Shown here: positions 47,601 through 59,200 of the stretch, in pieces
Position numbering within the stretch: the stretch's first letter is position 1
Layout: each line of letters starts with the position of its first letter
Source of the DNA: Closterium sp. NIES-65
Lineage: Eukaryota; Streptophyta; Zygnematophyceae; Desmidiales; Closteriaceae
DNA: 64,000 nt
Reading direction: 5' to 3'
Assembly: GCA_948144175.1 (NCBI GenBank)
Contig: CANXME010001990.1
Span: 992,001-1,056,000, forward strand
The notes under the pieces: generated by a model
Told to the model about the DNA's origin: nothing
Database searches by the model: none
The model's input: only the letters and a program-made list of their open reading frames with translations
Program-made: the position numbers and the translations under genes

Positions 47601-50600
47601 AACAGGCAGTTATTGTAGTCCACTCAAAGGCAGAGCAGGGAACAGGCAGTTATTGTAGTCAACTCAAAGGCAGAGCAGGGAACAGGCTGTTATTGTAGTT
47701 GAATAAAAGGTAGAGCATGGAAAAGGCAGTTATTGTAGTCGACTCAAAGGCAGAGTAGGGAGCACGCAGTTATTGTAGGCGACTCAAAGGCAGAGCAGGG
47801 AACAGGCAGTTATTGTAGTCGACTCAAAGGGAGAGCATGGAACAGGTAGTTATTGTAGTCGACTCAAAGGCAGAGCAGGAAACAGGCACTCATTGTAGTT
47901 GACTCAAAGGCAGAGCAGGGAACAGGCAGTTATTGTAGTCGACTCAAAGGAAGAGCAGGGAACAGGCTGTTATTGTAGTCGACTCAAAGGGAGAGCAGGG
48001 AACAGGCAGTTATTGTAGTCGACTCAAAGGCAAAGCAGGGAACAGGCAGTTATTGTAGTCGACTGAAAGGCAGAGCAGGGAACAGGCAGTTATTGTAGTC
48101 GACTCAAAGGCAGAGCAGGAAATAGGCACTCATTGTAGTTGACTCAAAGGTAGAGCAGGGAACAGGCAGTCATTGTAGTCAACTCAAAGGCAGAGCAGGG
48201 AAAAGGCAATCATTGTTGTCGACTCAAAGGCAGAGCAGGGAACAGGCAGTTATTGTAGTCGACTCAAAGGCAGAGCAGGGAGCATGCAGTCATTGTAGTC
48301 GACTCAAAGGCAGAGCAGGGAACATGCAGTTATTGAAGTCGACTCAAAGGCAGAGCAGGGAGCCGGCAGTCATTGTACTCAACTCAAAAGCAGAGCAGGT
48401 AACAGGCAGTCATTGTAGTCGACTCAAAGGCAGAGCAGAGAACAGGTAGTTATTGTAGTCGACTCAAATGCAGAGCAGGGAACAGGTCGTCATTGTAGTC
48501 GACTTAAAGGCAGAGCACGGAACAGGCATTTATTGTAGTCGACTCAAAGGCAGCGCACGGAACAGGCAGTTATGTAGTCGACTCAAAAGCAGAGCAGAGA
48601 GCAGGCTGTTATTGTAGTCGACTCAAAGGCAAAGCATGGAACAGGTAGTCATTGTAGTCGACTCTAAGGCAAAGCAGGGAACAAGCAGTTATTGTAGTCG
48701 ACTCAAAGGCAGAGCAGGGAATAGGCAGTCATTGAAGTCGACTCAAAGGCAGAGCAGGGAACAGGCAGTTATTGTAGTCGACTCAAAGGCAAAGCAGGGA
48801 ACAAGCAGTAATTGTAGTAAACTCAAAGGCAGAGCAAGGAACAAGCAGTTACTGTAGTCGACTCAAAGGCAGAGCAGGGAGCAGGAAGTCATTGTAGTCG
48901 ACTCAAAGGCAAAGCAGGGAACATGCAGTTATTGTAGTCGACTCAAAGGCAGAGCAGGGAGCAGGCAGTCATTGTAGTCGACTCAAAGGAAGAGCAGGGA
49001 ACAGGCAGTTATTTTAAACGACTGAAAGGTAGAGCAGGGAACAGGGAGTCATTGTAGTCAACTCAAAGGCAGAGCAGGGAATAGGCAGTTAATGTAGTCA
49101 ACTCAAACGCAGGGCAGGGAACAGGCAGTCATTGTAGTCGACTCAAAGGCAGAGCAAGGAATAGGCAGTTAATGTAGTCGACTCAAAGGCAGAGCAGGGA
49201 ACAGGTAGTTATTGTAGTCGACTCAAAGGCAGAGCAGGGAACATGCAGTTATTGTAGTCGACTTAAAGGCAGAGCAGGGATGAGGCAGTCGTTGTAGTCG
49301 ACTCAAAGGCAGAGCAGGTAATAGGCAGTCATTGTAGTCGACTCAAAGGCAGAGCAAGGATCAGGTAGTTATTGTAGTCGACTCAAAGGCAGAGCAGGGA
49401 ACAGGCAGTCATTGTAGTCGACTTAAAGGCAGAGCAGGGAACAGGCAGTTATTGTAGTCGACTCAAAGGCAGAGCAAGGAACACGCACCTATTGTAGTCA
49501 ACTCAAAGGCAGAGCATGGAACAGGTAGTCATTGTGGTCGACTCAAAGGCAGAGCAGGGAACGGGCAGTTATAATAGTCGACACAAAGGCAGAGCAAGGA
49601 ACGGCAGTTATTGTAGTCGACTCAAAGACAGATTATAGAACAGACAGTCATTGTAGTCGACTCAAAGGCAAAGCATGGAACAGGTAGTTATTGTAGTCGA
49701 CTCAAAGATACAGCAGGGAAGACGCTCTCATCGTAGTCGACTCAAAGGTAGAGCAGAGAACAGGCAGTTCTTGTAGTCGACTCAAAGGCCGAGCAGGGAA
49801 CAGGCAGTTATTATAGACGACTGAAAGGTAGAGCAGGGAACAGGCAGTTATTGTAGTCAATTCAAAGGTAGAGCAGGGAACAGGCACTCATTGTAGTCGA
49901 CTCAAAGGCAGAGCACGGAACAGGCAGTTATTGCAGTCGACTCAAAGGTAGAGCAGAGAACAGGCAGTAATTGTAGTCGACTCAAAGGCAGAGCAAGGAA
50001 TAGGCAGTTATTGTAGTTGACTCAAAGGCAGAGCAGGAACAGGCAGTTATTGTAGTCGACTCAAAGGCAGAGCAGGGAACAGGCAGTTATTGTAGTCGAT
50101 TCAAAGGCAGAGCAGGGAACAGGCAGTCATTGTAGTCGACTCAAAGGCAGAGCAGGGAACAGGCAGTTATTGTAGTCGACTCAAAGGTAGAGCAGAGAAC
50201 AGGCAGTAATTGTAGTCGACTCAAAGGCAGAGCAAGTAATAGGCAGTTATTGTAGTTGACTCAAAGGCACAGCAGGAACAGGCAGTTATTGTAGTCGACT
50301 CAAAGGGAAAGCACGGAACTGGCAGTTATTGTAGTCAACTCAAAGGCAGACCAGCGAACAGGCAGTCATTGTAGTCGACTCAAAGGCAGAGCAGGGAACA
50401 GGCAGTTATTGTAGTCGACTCAAAGGCAGAGCAGGGAACGGGCAGTTATTGTAGTCAACTCAAAGGCAGAGCAAGGAACAGGCTGTTATTGTAGTTGAAT
50501 AAAAGGTAGAGCATGGAACAGGCAGTTATTGTAGTCGACTCAAAGGCAAAGTAGGGAACACGCAGTTATTGTAGTCGACTCAAAGGCAGAGCAGGGAACA

Positions 50601-53009
50601 GGCAGTTATTGTAGTCGACTCAAAGGCAGAGCAAGGAACAGGCAGTTATTGTAGTCGACTCAAAGGCAGAGCAAAGAACAGGTAGTCATTGTAGTCGACT
50701 CAAAGGGAGAGCATGGAACAGATAGTTATTGTAGTCGACTCAAATACGACAGGGAAGAGGCTGTCATTGTAGTCGACTCAAAGGCAGAGCAGGGAACAAG
50801 CAGTTATTGTAGTCGACTCAAAGGCAGAGAAGGGAACAGGCGGTTATTGTAGTCGACTCAAAGGCAGAGCAGGGAACAGGCTGTTATTGTAGTCGACTCA
50901 AAGGCAGAGCATGGAACAGGCAGTTATTGTAGTCGACTCAAAGGCAAAGCAGGGAACAGGCAGTTATTGTAGTCGACTCAAAGGCAGAGCAGGGAACAGG
51001 CAGTTTTTGTAGTCGACGCAAAGGCAGAGCCGGGAGCAGGCAGTCATTGTAGTCGACTCAAAGGCAGAGCAGGGAACAAGCAGTTATTGTAGTCGACTCA
51101 AAGGCAGAGCAGGAAACAGGCAGTTAATGTAGTCGACTCAAAGGCAGAATAGGGAACAGGCAGTTTTTGTAGTCGACTCAAAGGTAGAGCAGGGAACAGG
51201 CAGTTCTTGTAGTCGACTCAAAACAGAGCAGGGAACAGGCAGTTATTGTAGTCGACTCGAAGGCAGAGCTGGGAACAGGCAGTCATTGTAGTCCACTCAA
51301 AGGCAGAGCAGGGAACAGGCAGTTATTGTACTCGACTCAAAGGCAGAGCAGGGAACAGACAGTTATTGTAGTCGACTCAAAGGCAGAGCAAGGAACAGGT
51401 AGTCATTGTAGTCGACTCAAAGGCAGAGCAGGGAACAGGCAGTCATTGTAGCCGACTCAAAGGCAGAGCAGGGAACAGGCTGTTATTGTAGTCGACTCAA
51501 GGCAGAGGAGGGAACAGGCAGTCAATGTAGTCGACTCAAAGGCAGAGCAGGGAACACGCAGTCATTGTAGTCGACTCAAAGGCAGAGCAGGAAATAGGCA
51601 GTCATTGTAGTCGACTCAAAGGCAGAGCAGGGAACAGGCAGTTATTGTAGTCGACTCAAAGGCAGAGCCGGGAGCAGGCAGTCATTGTAGTCGACTCATA
51701 GGCAGAGCAGGGTACATGCAGTTATTGTAGTCGACTCTAAGGCAGAGCAGGGAGGGGGCAGTCATTGTAGTCGACTCAAAGGCAGAGCAGGGAACAGGCA
51801 GTTATTGTAGTCGACTCAAAGGCAGAGCAGGGAACAGGCAGTTATTGTAGTCGACTCAAACGAAGATCAAGGAACAGGCAGTCATTCTAGTCGACTCCAA
51901 GGCAGAGCAGGGAACAGGCAGTCATTGTAGTCCACTCAAAGGCAGAGCACGTAACAGGCAGTCATTGTAGTTGACTCAAAGGCAGAGCAGGGAACAGGCA
52001 GTTATTGTAGTCGACTCAAAGGCAGAGCAGGGAACAGGCAATTATTGTAGTCGACTCAAAGGCAGAGCAGGGAACAGGCAGTCATTGTAGTCAACTCAAA
52101 GGCAAAGGAGGGAACAGGCAGTTATTGTAGTCGACTCAAAGGCAGAGCAGGGAACAGGCAGTTATTGTAGTCGACTCAAAGGCAGAGCAGGGAACAAGCA
52201 GTCATTATAGTCGACTCAAAGGCAGAGCACGGAGCAGGCAGTTATTGTAGTTGACTCAAAGCCAGAGCAGGGAACAGGCAGACATTGTAGTCGACTCAAA
52301 GGAAGAGCAAGGAACACGCAGTTATTGTAATCGACTCAAAGGCAGAGCAGGGAACAGGCAGTTATTGTAGTCCACTCAAAGGCAGAGCAGGAAACAGGCA
52401 GTTCTTGTAGTCAACTCAAGGGCAAAGCAGGGAACAGGCAGTTATTGTAGTCGACTTAAAGGCAAAGCAGGGAACAAGCAGTCATTGTAGTCGACTCAAA
52501 GGCAAAGCAAGGAACAGGCAGTCATTGTAGTCGACTCAAAGGCAGAGCAGGGAACAGGCAGTCATTGTAGTCGACTCAAAGGCAGAGCAGGGAACAGGCA
52601 GTTCTTGTAGTCCACTCAAAGGCAGAGAAGGGAAGAGGCAGCTATTGTAGTCGACTCAAAGGTAGAGCAGGGAACAGGCGGTTATTGTAGTCTACTCAAA
52701 GGTAGAGCAGGGAACAGGCAGTTCTTGTAGTCGACTGAAAGGCAGAGCAGGGAACAGGCAGTTATTATAGTCGAATCAAAGGCAGAGCAGGGAACAGGCA
52801 GTCATTGTAGTTGACTCAAAGGCAGAGCAGGGAACAGGGAGTCATTGTAGTCGACTCAAAGGCAGAGCAGGGAACAAGTAGTTATTGTAGTCGACTCAAA
52901 GGCAGAGCCGGGAACAGGCAGTTAATGTAGTCGACTCAAAGGCAGAGCAGGGAACATGTAGTTATTGTAGTCGACTCAAAGGCAGAGCAGGGAACAGGCT
53001 GTCATTGAA

Positions 53010-53014
53010 GTCGA
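53010..53014. other. Empty (pre-insertion) Copia target site
   Basis: The sequence GGCTGTCATTGAA followed by GTCGACTCAAAGG is continuous here. Its left part matches the flank ending at 37532 and its right part matches the flank starting at 44658, with a single GTCGA. It is the uninterrupted paralogue of the Copia insertion site. Confidence 0.93.
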
Positions 53015-54379
53015 CTCAAAGGCAGAGCAGGGAATAGGCAGTCATTGTAGTCGACTCAAAGGCAGAGCAGGGAACAGGCAGTTATTGTAGTCGACTCAAA
53101 GGGAGAGCCGGGAGCAGGCAGTCATTGTAGTCGACTCAAAGGCAGAGGAGGGAACATGCAGTTATTGTAGTCGACTCAAAGGCAGAGAAGGGAGCAGGCA
53201 GTCATTGTAGTCGACTCAAAGGCAGAGCAGGTAACACGCAGTCATTGTAGTCGACTCAAAGGCGGAGCAGGGAACAGGCTGTCATTGTAGTCGACTCAAA
53301 GGCAGAGCAGGGAACAGGCAGTCATTGTACTCGACTCAAAGGCAGAGCAGGGAACAGGCAGTTATTGTAGTCGACTAAAAGGCAGAGCAGGGAAAAGGCA
53401 GTTATTGTAGTCAACTCAAAGGCAGAGCAGGGAACAGGCTGTTATTGTAGTCGACTCAAAGGCAGAGCATGGAATAGGCTGTCATTGTAGTCGACTCAAA
53501 GGCAGAGCAGGGAACGGGCAGTTATTGTAATCGAAAAAAAGGCAGAGCACGGATCAGGCAGTTATTGTAGTCAACTCAAAGGAAGAGCAGGGAACAGGCA
53601 ATTATTGTAGTTCACTCAAAGGCAGAGCAGGGAACAGGCAGTTATTGTAGTCGACTCAAAGGCAGAGCAGGGAACTGGCAGTTATTTTAGTCAACTCAAA
53701 GGGAGAGCAGGGAACAAGCTGTTATTGTAGTCGACTCAAAGGGAGAGCATGGAACAGGCAGTCATTGTAGTCGACTCAAAGGCAGAGCAGGGAACGGGCA
53801 GTTATTGTAGTCGACACAAAGGCAGAGCAGGGATCAGGCAGTTATTGTAGTCAACTCAAAGGCAGAGTAGGGAACAGGCAATTAGTGCAGTTGACTCAAA
53901 GGCAGAGCAGGGAACAGGCAGTTATTGTAGTCAACTCAAAGGCAGAGCAGAGAACAGGCTGTTATTGTAGTCGACTCAAAGGCACAGCATGGAACAGGCA
54001 GTCATTGTAGTCGACTCAAACGCAGAGCAGGGAACAGGCAGTTATTGTAGTCGACTCAAAGGCAGAGCAGGGAACAGGCAGTTATTGTAGTCGACTCAAA
54101 GGCAGAGCAGGGAACAGGCAGTCATTGTAGTCGACTCAAAGGCAGAGCAGGGAACAGGCAGTTATTGTAGTCGACTCATAGGCAGAGCAGCGAACAGGCA
54201 GTCATTGTAGTCGACTCAAAGGCAGAGCAGGGAACAGGCAGTCATTGTAGTCAACTCAAAGGCAGAGCAGCGAACAGGCAGTTATTGTAGTCGACTCAAA
54301 GGTAGAGCAGAGAACAAGCAGTAATTGTAGTCGACTGAAAGGCAGAGCAAGGAACATGCAGTTATTGTAGTCAAGTCAA

Positions 54380-56240
54380 AGGCAGAGCACGGAGCAGGCA
54401 GTCATTGTAGTCGATTCAAAGGCAGAGCAGGGAACAGGTAGTTATTGTAGTCGACTCAAAGGCAGAGCAGGGAACAGGCAGTCATTGTAGTCGACTCAAA
54501 GGCAGAGCAGGGAACAGGCAGTTATTGTAGTGGACTCATAGACAGAGCAGGGAACAGGCTGTTATTGTAGTCGACTCAAAGGCAGAGCATAGAACAGGCA
54601 GTCATTGTAGTCGACTCAAAGGCAGAGCAGGGAACGGGCAGTTATTGTAGTCAACACAAAGGCAGAGCAGGGAACAGACAGTTATTGTAGTCGACTCAAA
54701 GGCAGAGCAGGGAACAAGCAGTTATTGTAGTCGACTCAAAGATAGAGCAGAGAACAGGCAGTCATTGTAGTCGACTCAAAGACAAAGTAGGGAAGACGCT
54801 GTTATTGTAGTCGACTCAAAAGGCAGAGCAGGGAACAGGCAGTTTTTATAAACGACTGAAAGGTAGAGCAGGGAACAGGCAGTTATTGTAGTCGATTCAA
54901 AGGCAGAGCAGGGAACAGGCAGTCATTGTAGTCGACTCAAAGGCAGAGCAGGGAACAGGCAGTTATTGTAGTCGACTCAAAGGTAGAGCAGAGAACAAGC
55001 AGTAATTGTAGTCGACTCAAAGGCAGAGCAAGGAACATGCAGTTATTGTAGTCGAGTCAAAGGCAGAGCACGGAGCAGGCAGTCATTGTAGTCGATTCAA
55101 AGGCAGAGCAGGGAACAGGTAGTAATTGTAGTCGACTCAAAGGCAGAGCAGGGAACATGCAGTCATTGTAGTTGACTAAAAGGCAGAGCAGGGAACATGC
55201 AGTTATTGTAGTGGACTCATAGGCAGAGCAGGGAACAGGCTGTAATTGTAGTCGACTCAAAGGCAGAGCATGGAACAGGCAGTCATTGTAGTCAACTCAA
55301 AGGCAGAGAAGGGAACGGGCAGTTATTGTAGTCAACACAAAGGCAGAGTAGGGAACAGACAGTTATTGTAGTCGACTCAAAGGCAGAGCAGGGAACAAGC
55401 AGTTATTGTAGTCGACTCAAAGACAGAGCAGAGAACAGGCAGTCATTGTAGTTGACTCAAAGGCCGAGCATGGAACAAGTAGTTATTGTAGTCGACTCAA
55501 AGACACAGTAGGGAAGACGCTGTTATTGTAGTCAACTCAAAGGCAGAGCAGGGAACAGGCAGTTATTGTAGTCGACTCAAAGGCAGAGCAGGGAACAGGC
55601 AGTCATTGTAGTCGACTCAAAGGCAGAGCAGGGAACAGGCAGTTATTGTAGTCGACTCAAAGGTAGAGCAGAGAACAAGCAGTAATTGTAGTCGACTCAA
55701 AGGCAGAGCAAGGAACATGCAGTTATTGTAGTCGAGTCAAAGGCAGAGCACGGAGCAGGCAGTCATTGTAGTCGATTCAAAGGCAGAGCAGGGAACGGGT
55801 AGAAATTGTAGTCGACTCAAAGGCAGAGCAGGGAACATGCAGTCATTGTAGTTGACTAAAAGGCAGAGCAGGGAACATGCAGTTATTGTAGTGGACTCAT
55901 AGGCAGAGCAGGGAACAGGCTGTTATTGTAGTCGACTCAAAGGCAGAGCATGGAACAGGCAGTCATTGTAGTCAACTCAAAGGCAGAGAAGGGAACGGGC
56001 AGTTATTGTAGTCAACACAAAGGCAGAGCAGGGAACAGACAGTTATTGTAGTCGACTCAAAGGCAGAGCAGGGAACAAGCAGTTATTGTAGTCGACTCAA
56101 AGACAGAGCAGAGAACAGGCAGTCATTGTAGTTGACTCAAAGGCCGAGCATGGAACAAGTAGTTATTGTAGTCGACTCAAAGACACAGTAGGGAAGACGC
56201 TGTTATTGTAGTCGACTCAAAGGCAGAGCAGGGAACAGGC
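54380..56240. repeat. 17-monomer (680-bp) higher-order repeat, three copies
   Basis: The variant CGGAGCAGGCAGTCATTG followed by TAGTCGATTC occurs at 54390, 55071 and 55751, spaced 681 and 680 bp; the extra base is an AAAAGG monomer near 54818. The homologous left block has only two copies, at 46278 and 46998, 720 bp apart. One unit was therefore gained in the right copy, or lost in the left, after the 8.35-kb duplication. Confidence 0.8.
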
Positions 56241-59200
56241 AGTTATTATTAACGACTGAAAGGTAGAGCAGGGAACAGGCAGTTATTGTAGTCGATTCAA
56301 AGGCAGAGCAGGGAACAGGCAGTTATTGTAGTCCACTCAAAGGCAGAGCGGGGAACAGGCAGTTATTGTAGTCAACTCAAAGGCAGAGCAGGGAACAGGC
56401 TGTTATTGTAGTTGAATAAAAGGTAGAGCATGGAAAAGGCAGTTATTGTAGTCGACTCAAAGGCAGAGTAGGGAACACGCAGATATTGTAGGCGACTCAA
56501 AGGCAGAGCAGGGAACAGGCAGTTATTGTAGTCGACTCAAAGGCAGAGCAAGGAACAGGCAGTTATTGTAGTTGACTCAAAGGCAGAGCAAAGAACAGGC
56601 AGTCATTGTAGTCGACTCAAAGGGAGAGCATGGAACAGGTAGTTATTGTAGTCGACTCAAAGGCAGAGCAGGAAACAGGCACTCATTGTAGTTGACTCAA
56701 AGGCAGAGCAGGGAACAGGCAGTTATTGTAGTCGACTCAAAGGCAGAGCAGGGAACAGGCTGTTATTGTAGTCGACTCAAAGGCAGAGCAGGGAACAGGC
56801 AGTTATTGTAGTCGACTCAAAGGCAAAGCAGGGAACAGGCAGTTATTGTAGTCGACTGAAAGGCAGAGCAGGGAAAAGGCAGTTATTGTAGTCGACTCAA
56901 AGGCAGAGCAGGAAACAGGCACTCATTGTAGTTGACTCAAAGGTAGAGCAGGGAACAGGCAGTCATTGTAGTCGACTCAAAGGCAGAGCAGGGAAAAGGC
57001 AATCATTGTAGTCGACTCAAAGGCAGAGCAGGGAATAGGCAGTCATTGTTGTCGACTCAAAGGCAGAGCAGGGAACAGGCAGTTTTTGTAGTCGACTCAA
57101 AGGCAGAGCAGGGAGCAGGCAGTCATTGTAGTCGACTCAAAGGCAGAGCAGGGAACATGCAGTTTTTGAAGTCGACTCAAAGGCAGAGCAGGGAGCCGGC
57201 AGTCATTGTAGTCAACTCAAAAGCAGAGCAGGTAACAGGCAGTCATTGTAGTCGACTCAAAGGCAGAGCAGGGAACAGGTAGTTATTGTAGTCGACTCAA
57301 ATGCAGAGCAGGGAACAGGTCGTCATTGTAGTCGACTTAAAGGCAGAGCACGGAACAGGCATTTATTGTAGTCGACTCAAAGGCAGAGCACGGAACAGGC
57401 ACTTATGTAGTCGACTCAAAGGCAGAGCAGAGAGCAGGCTGTTATTGTAGTCGACTCAAAGGCAAAGCATGGAACAGGTAGTCATTGTAGTCGACTCTAA
57501 GGCAAAGCAGGGAACGGGCATTTATTGTAGTCGACACAAAGGCAGAGCAGGGAACAGGTAGTTATTGTTGTCAACTTAGAGACAGAGCAGAGAACAGGCA
57601 CTCATTGTAGTCGACTCAAAGGAAGAGCATGGAACAGGTAGTTATCGTAGTCAACTCAAAGACACCGGAGGGAAGACGCTGTCATTGTAGTTGACTCAAA
57701 GGCAGAGCAGGGAACAGGCAGTTTTTGTAGTCGGCTCAAAGGCAGAGCAGGGAACAGGCAGTTATTATAGTCGACTGAAAGGCAGAGCAGGGAACAGGCA
57801 GTTATTGTAGTCGACTCAAAGGCAGAGCAGGGAATAGGCAGTCATTGAAGTCGACTCAAAGGCAGAGCAGGGAACAGGCAGTTATTGTAGTCGACTCAAA
57901 GGCAAAGCAGGGAACAAGCAGTAATTGTAGTAAACTCAAAGGCAGAGCAAGGAACAAGCAGTTACTGTAGTCGACTCAAAGGCAGAGCAGGGAGCAGGAA
58001 GTCATTGTAGTCGACTCAAAGGCAAAGCAGGGAACATGCAGTTGTTGTAGTCGACTCAAAGGCAGAGCAGGGAGCAGGCAGTCATTGTAGTCGACTCAAA
58101 GGAAGAGCAGGGAACAGGCAGTTATTTTAAACGACTCAAAGGTAGAGCAGGGAACAGGGAGTCATTGTAGTCAACTCAAAGGCAGAGCAGGGAATAGGCA
58201 GTTAATGTAGTCGACTCAAACGCAGGGCAGGGAACAGGCAGTCATTGTAGTCGACTCAAAGGCAGAGCAAGGAATAGGCAGTTAATGTAGTCGACTCAAA
58301 GGCAGAGCAGGGAACAGGTAGTTATTGTAGTCGACTCAAAGGCAGAGCAGGGAACATGCAGTTATTGTAGTCGACTTAAAGGCAGAGCAGGGATGAGGCA
58401 GTCGTTGTAGTCGACTCAAAGGCAGAGCAGGTAATAGGCAGTCATTGTAGTCGACTCAAAGGCAGAGCAAGGATCAGGTAGTTATTGTAGTCGACTCAAA
58501 GGCAGAGCAGGGAACAGGCAGTCATTGTAGTCGACTTAAAGGCAGAGCGGGGAACAGGCAGTTATTGTAGTCGACTCAAAGGCAGAGCAAGGAACACGCA
58601 CCTATTGTAGTCAACTCAAAGGCAGAGCATGGAACAGGTAGTCATTGTGGTCGACTCAAAGGCAGAGCAGGGAACGGGCAGTTATAATAGTCGACACAAA
58701 GGCAGAGCAAGGAACGGCAGTTATTGTAGTCGACTCAAAGACAGATTATAGAACAGGCAGTCATTGTAGTCGACTCAAAGGCAAAGCATGGAACAGGTAG
58801 TTATTGTAGTCGACTCAAAGATACAGCAGGGAAGACGCTCTCATTGTAGTCGACTCAAAGGTAGAGCAGAGAACAGGCAGTTCTTGTAGTCGACTCAAAG
58901 GCCGAGCAGGGAACAGGCAGTTATTATAGACGACTGAAAGGTAGAGCAGGGAACAGGCAGTTATTGTAGTCAATTCAAAGGTAGAGCAGGGAACAGGCAG
59001 TCATTGTAGTCGACTCAAAGGCAGAGCACGGAACAGGCAGTTATTGTAGTCGACTCAAAGGTAGAGCAGAGAACAGGCAGTAATTGTAGTCGACTCAAAG
59101 GCAGAGCAAGGAATAGGCAGTTATTGTAGTTGACTCAAAGGCAGAGCAGGAACAGGCAGTTATTGTAGTCGACTCAAAGGCAGAGCAGGGAACAGGCAGT

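Larger units (their letters stand above)
35521..51000. repeat. Left copy of an ~8.35-kb tandem satellite duplication (carries Copia)
   Basis: From 35532 to 37532 this block aligns to 51014-53014 at a constant offset of 15,482 bp. After the Copia element it aligns from 44658 onward to 53010 onward at an offset of 8,352 bp. The difference, 7,130 bp, is exactly the element (7,125) plus one 5-bp target duplication. The unit before insertion was therefore about 8.35 kb. I count about 17 substitutions in the 2.0 kb left of the element. Confidence 0.88.
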
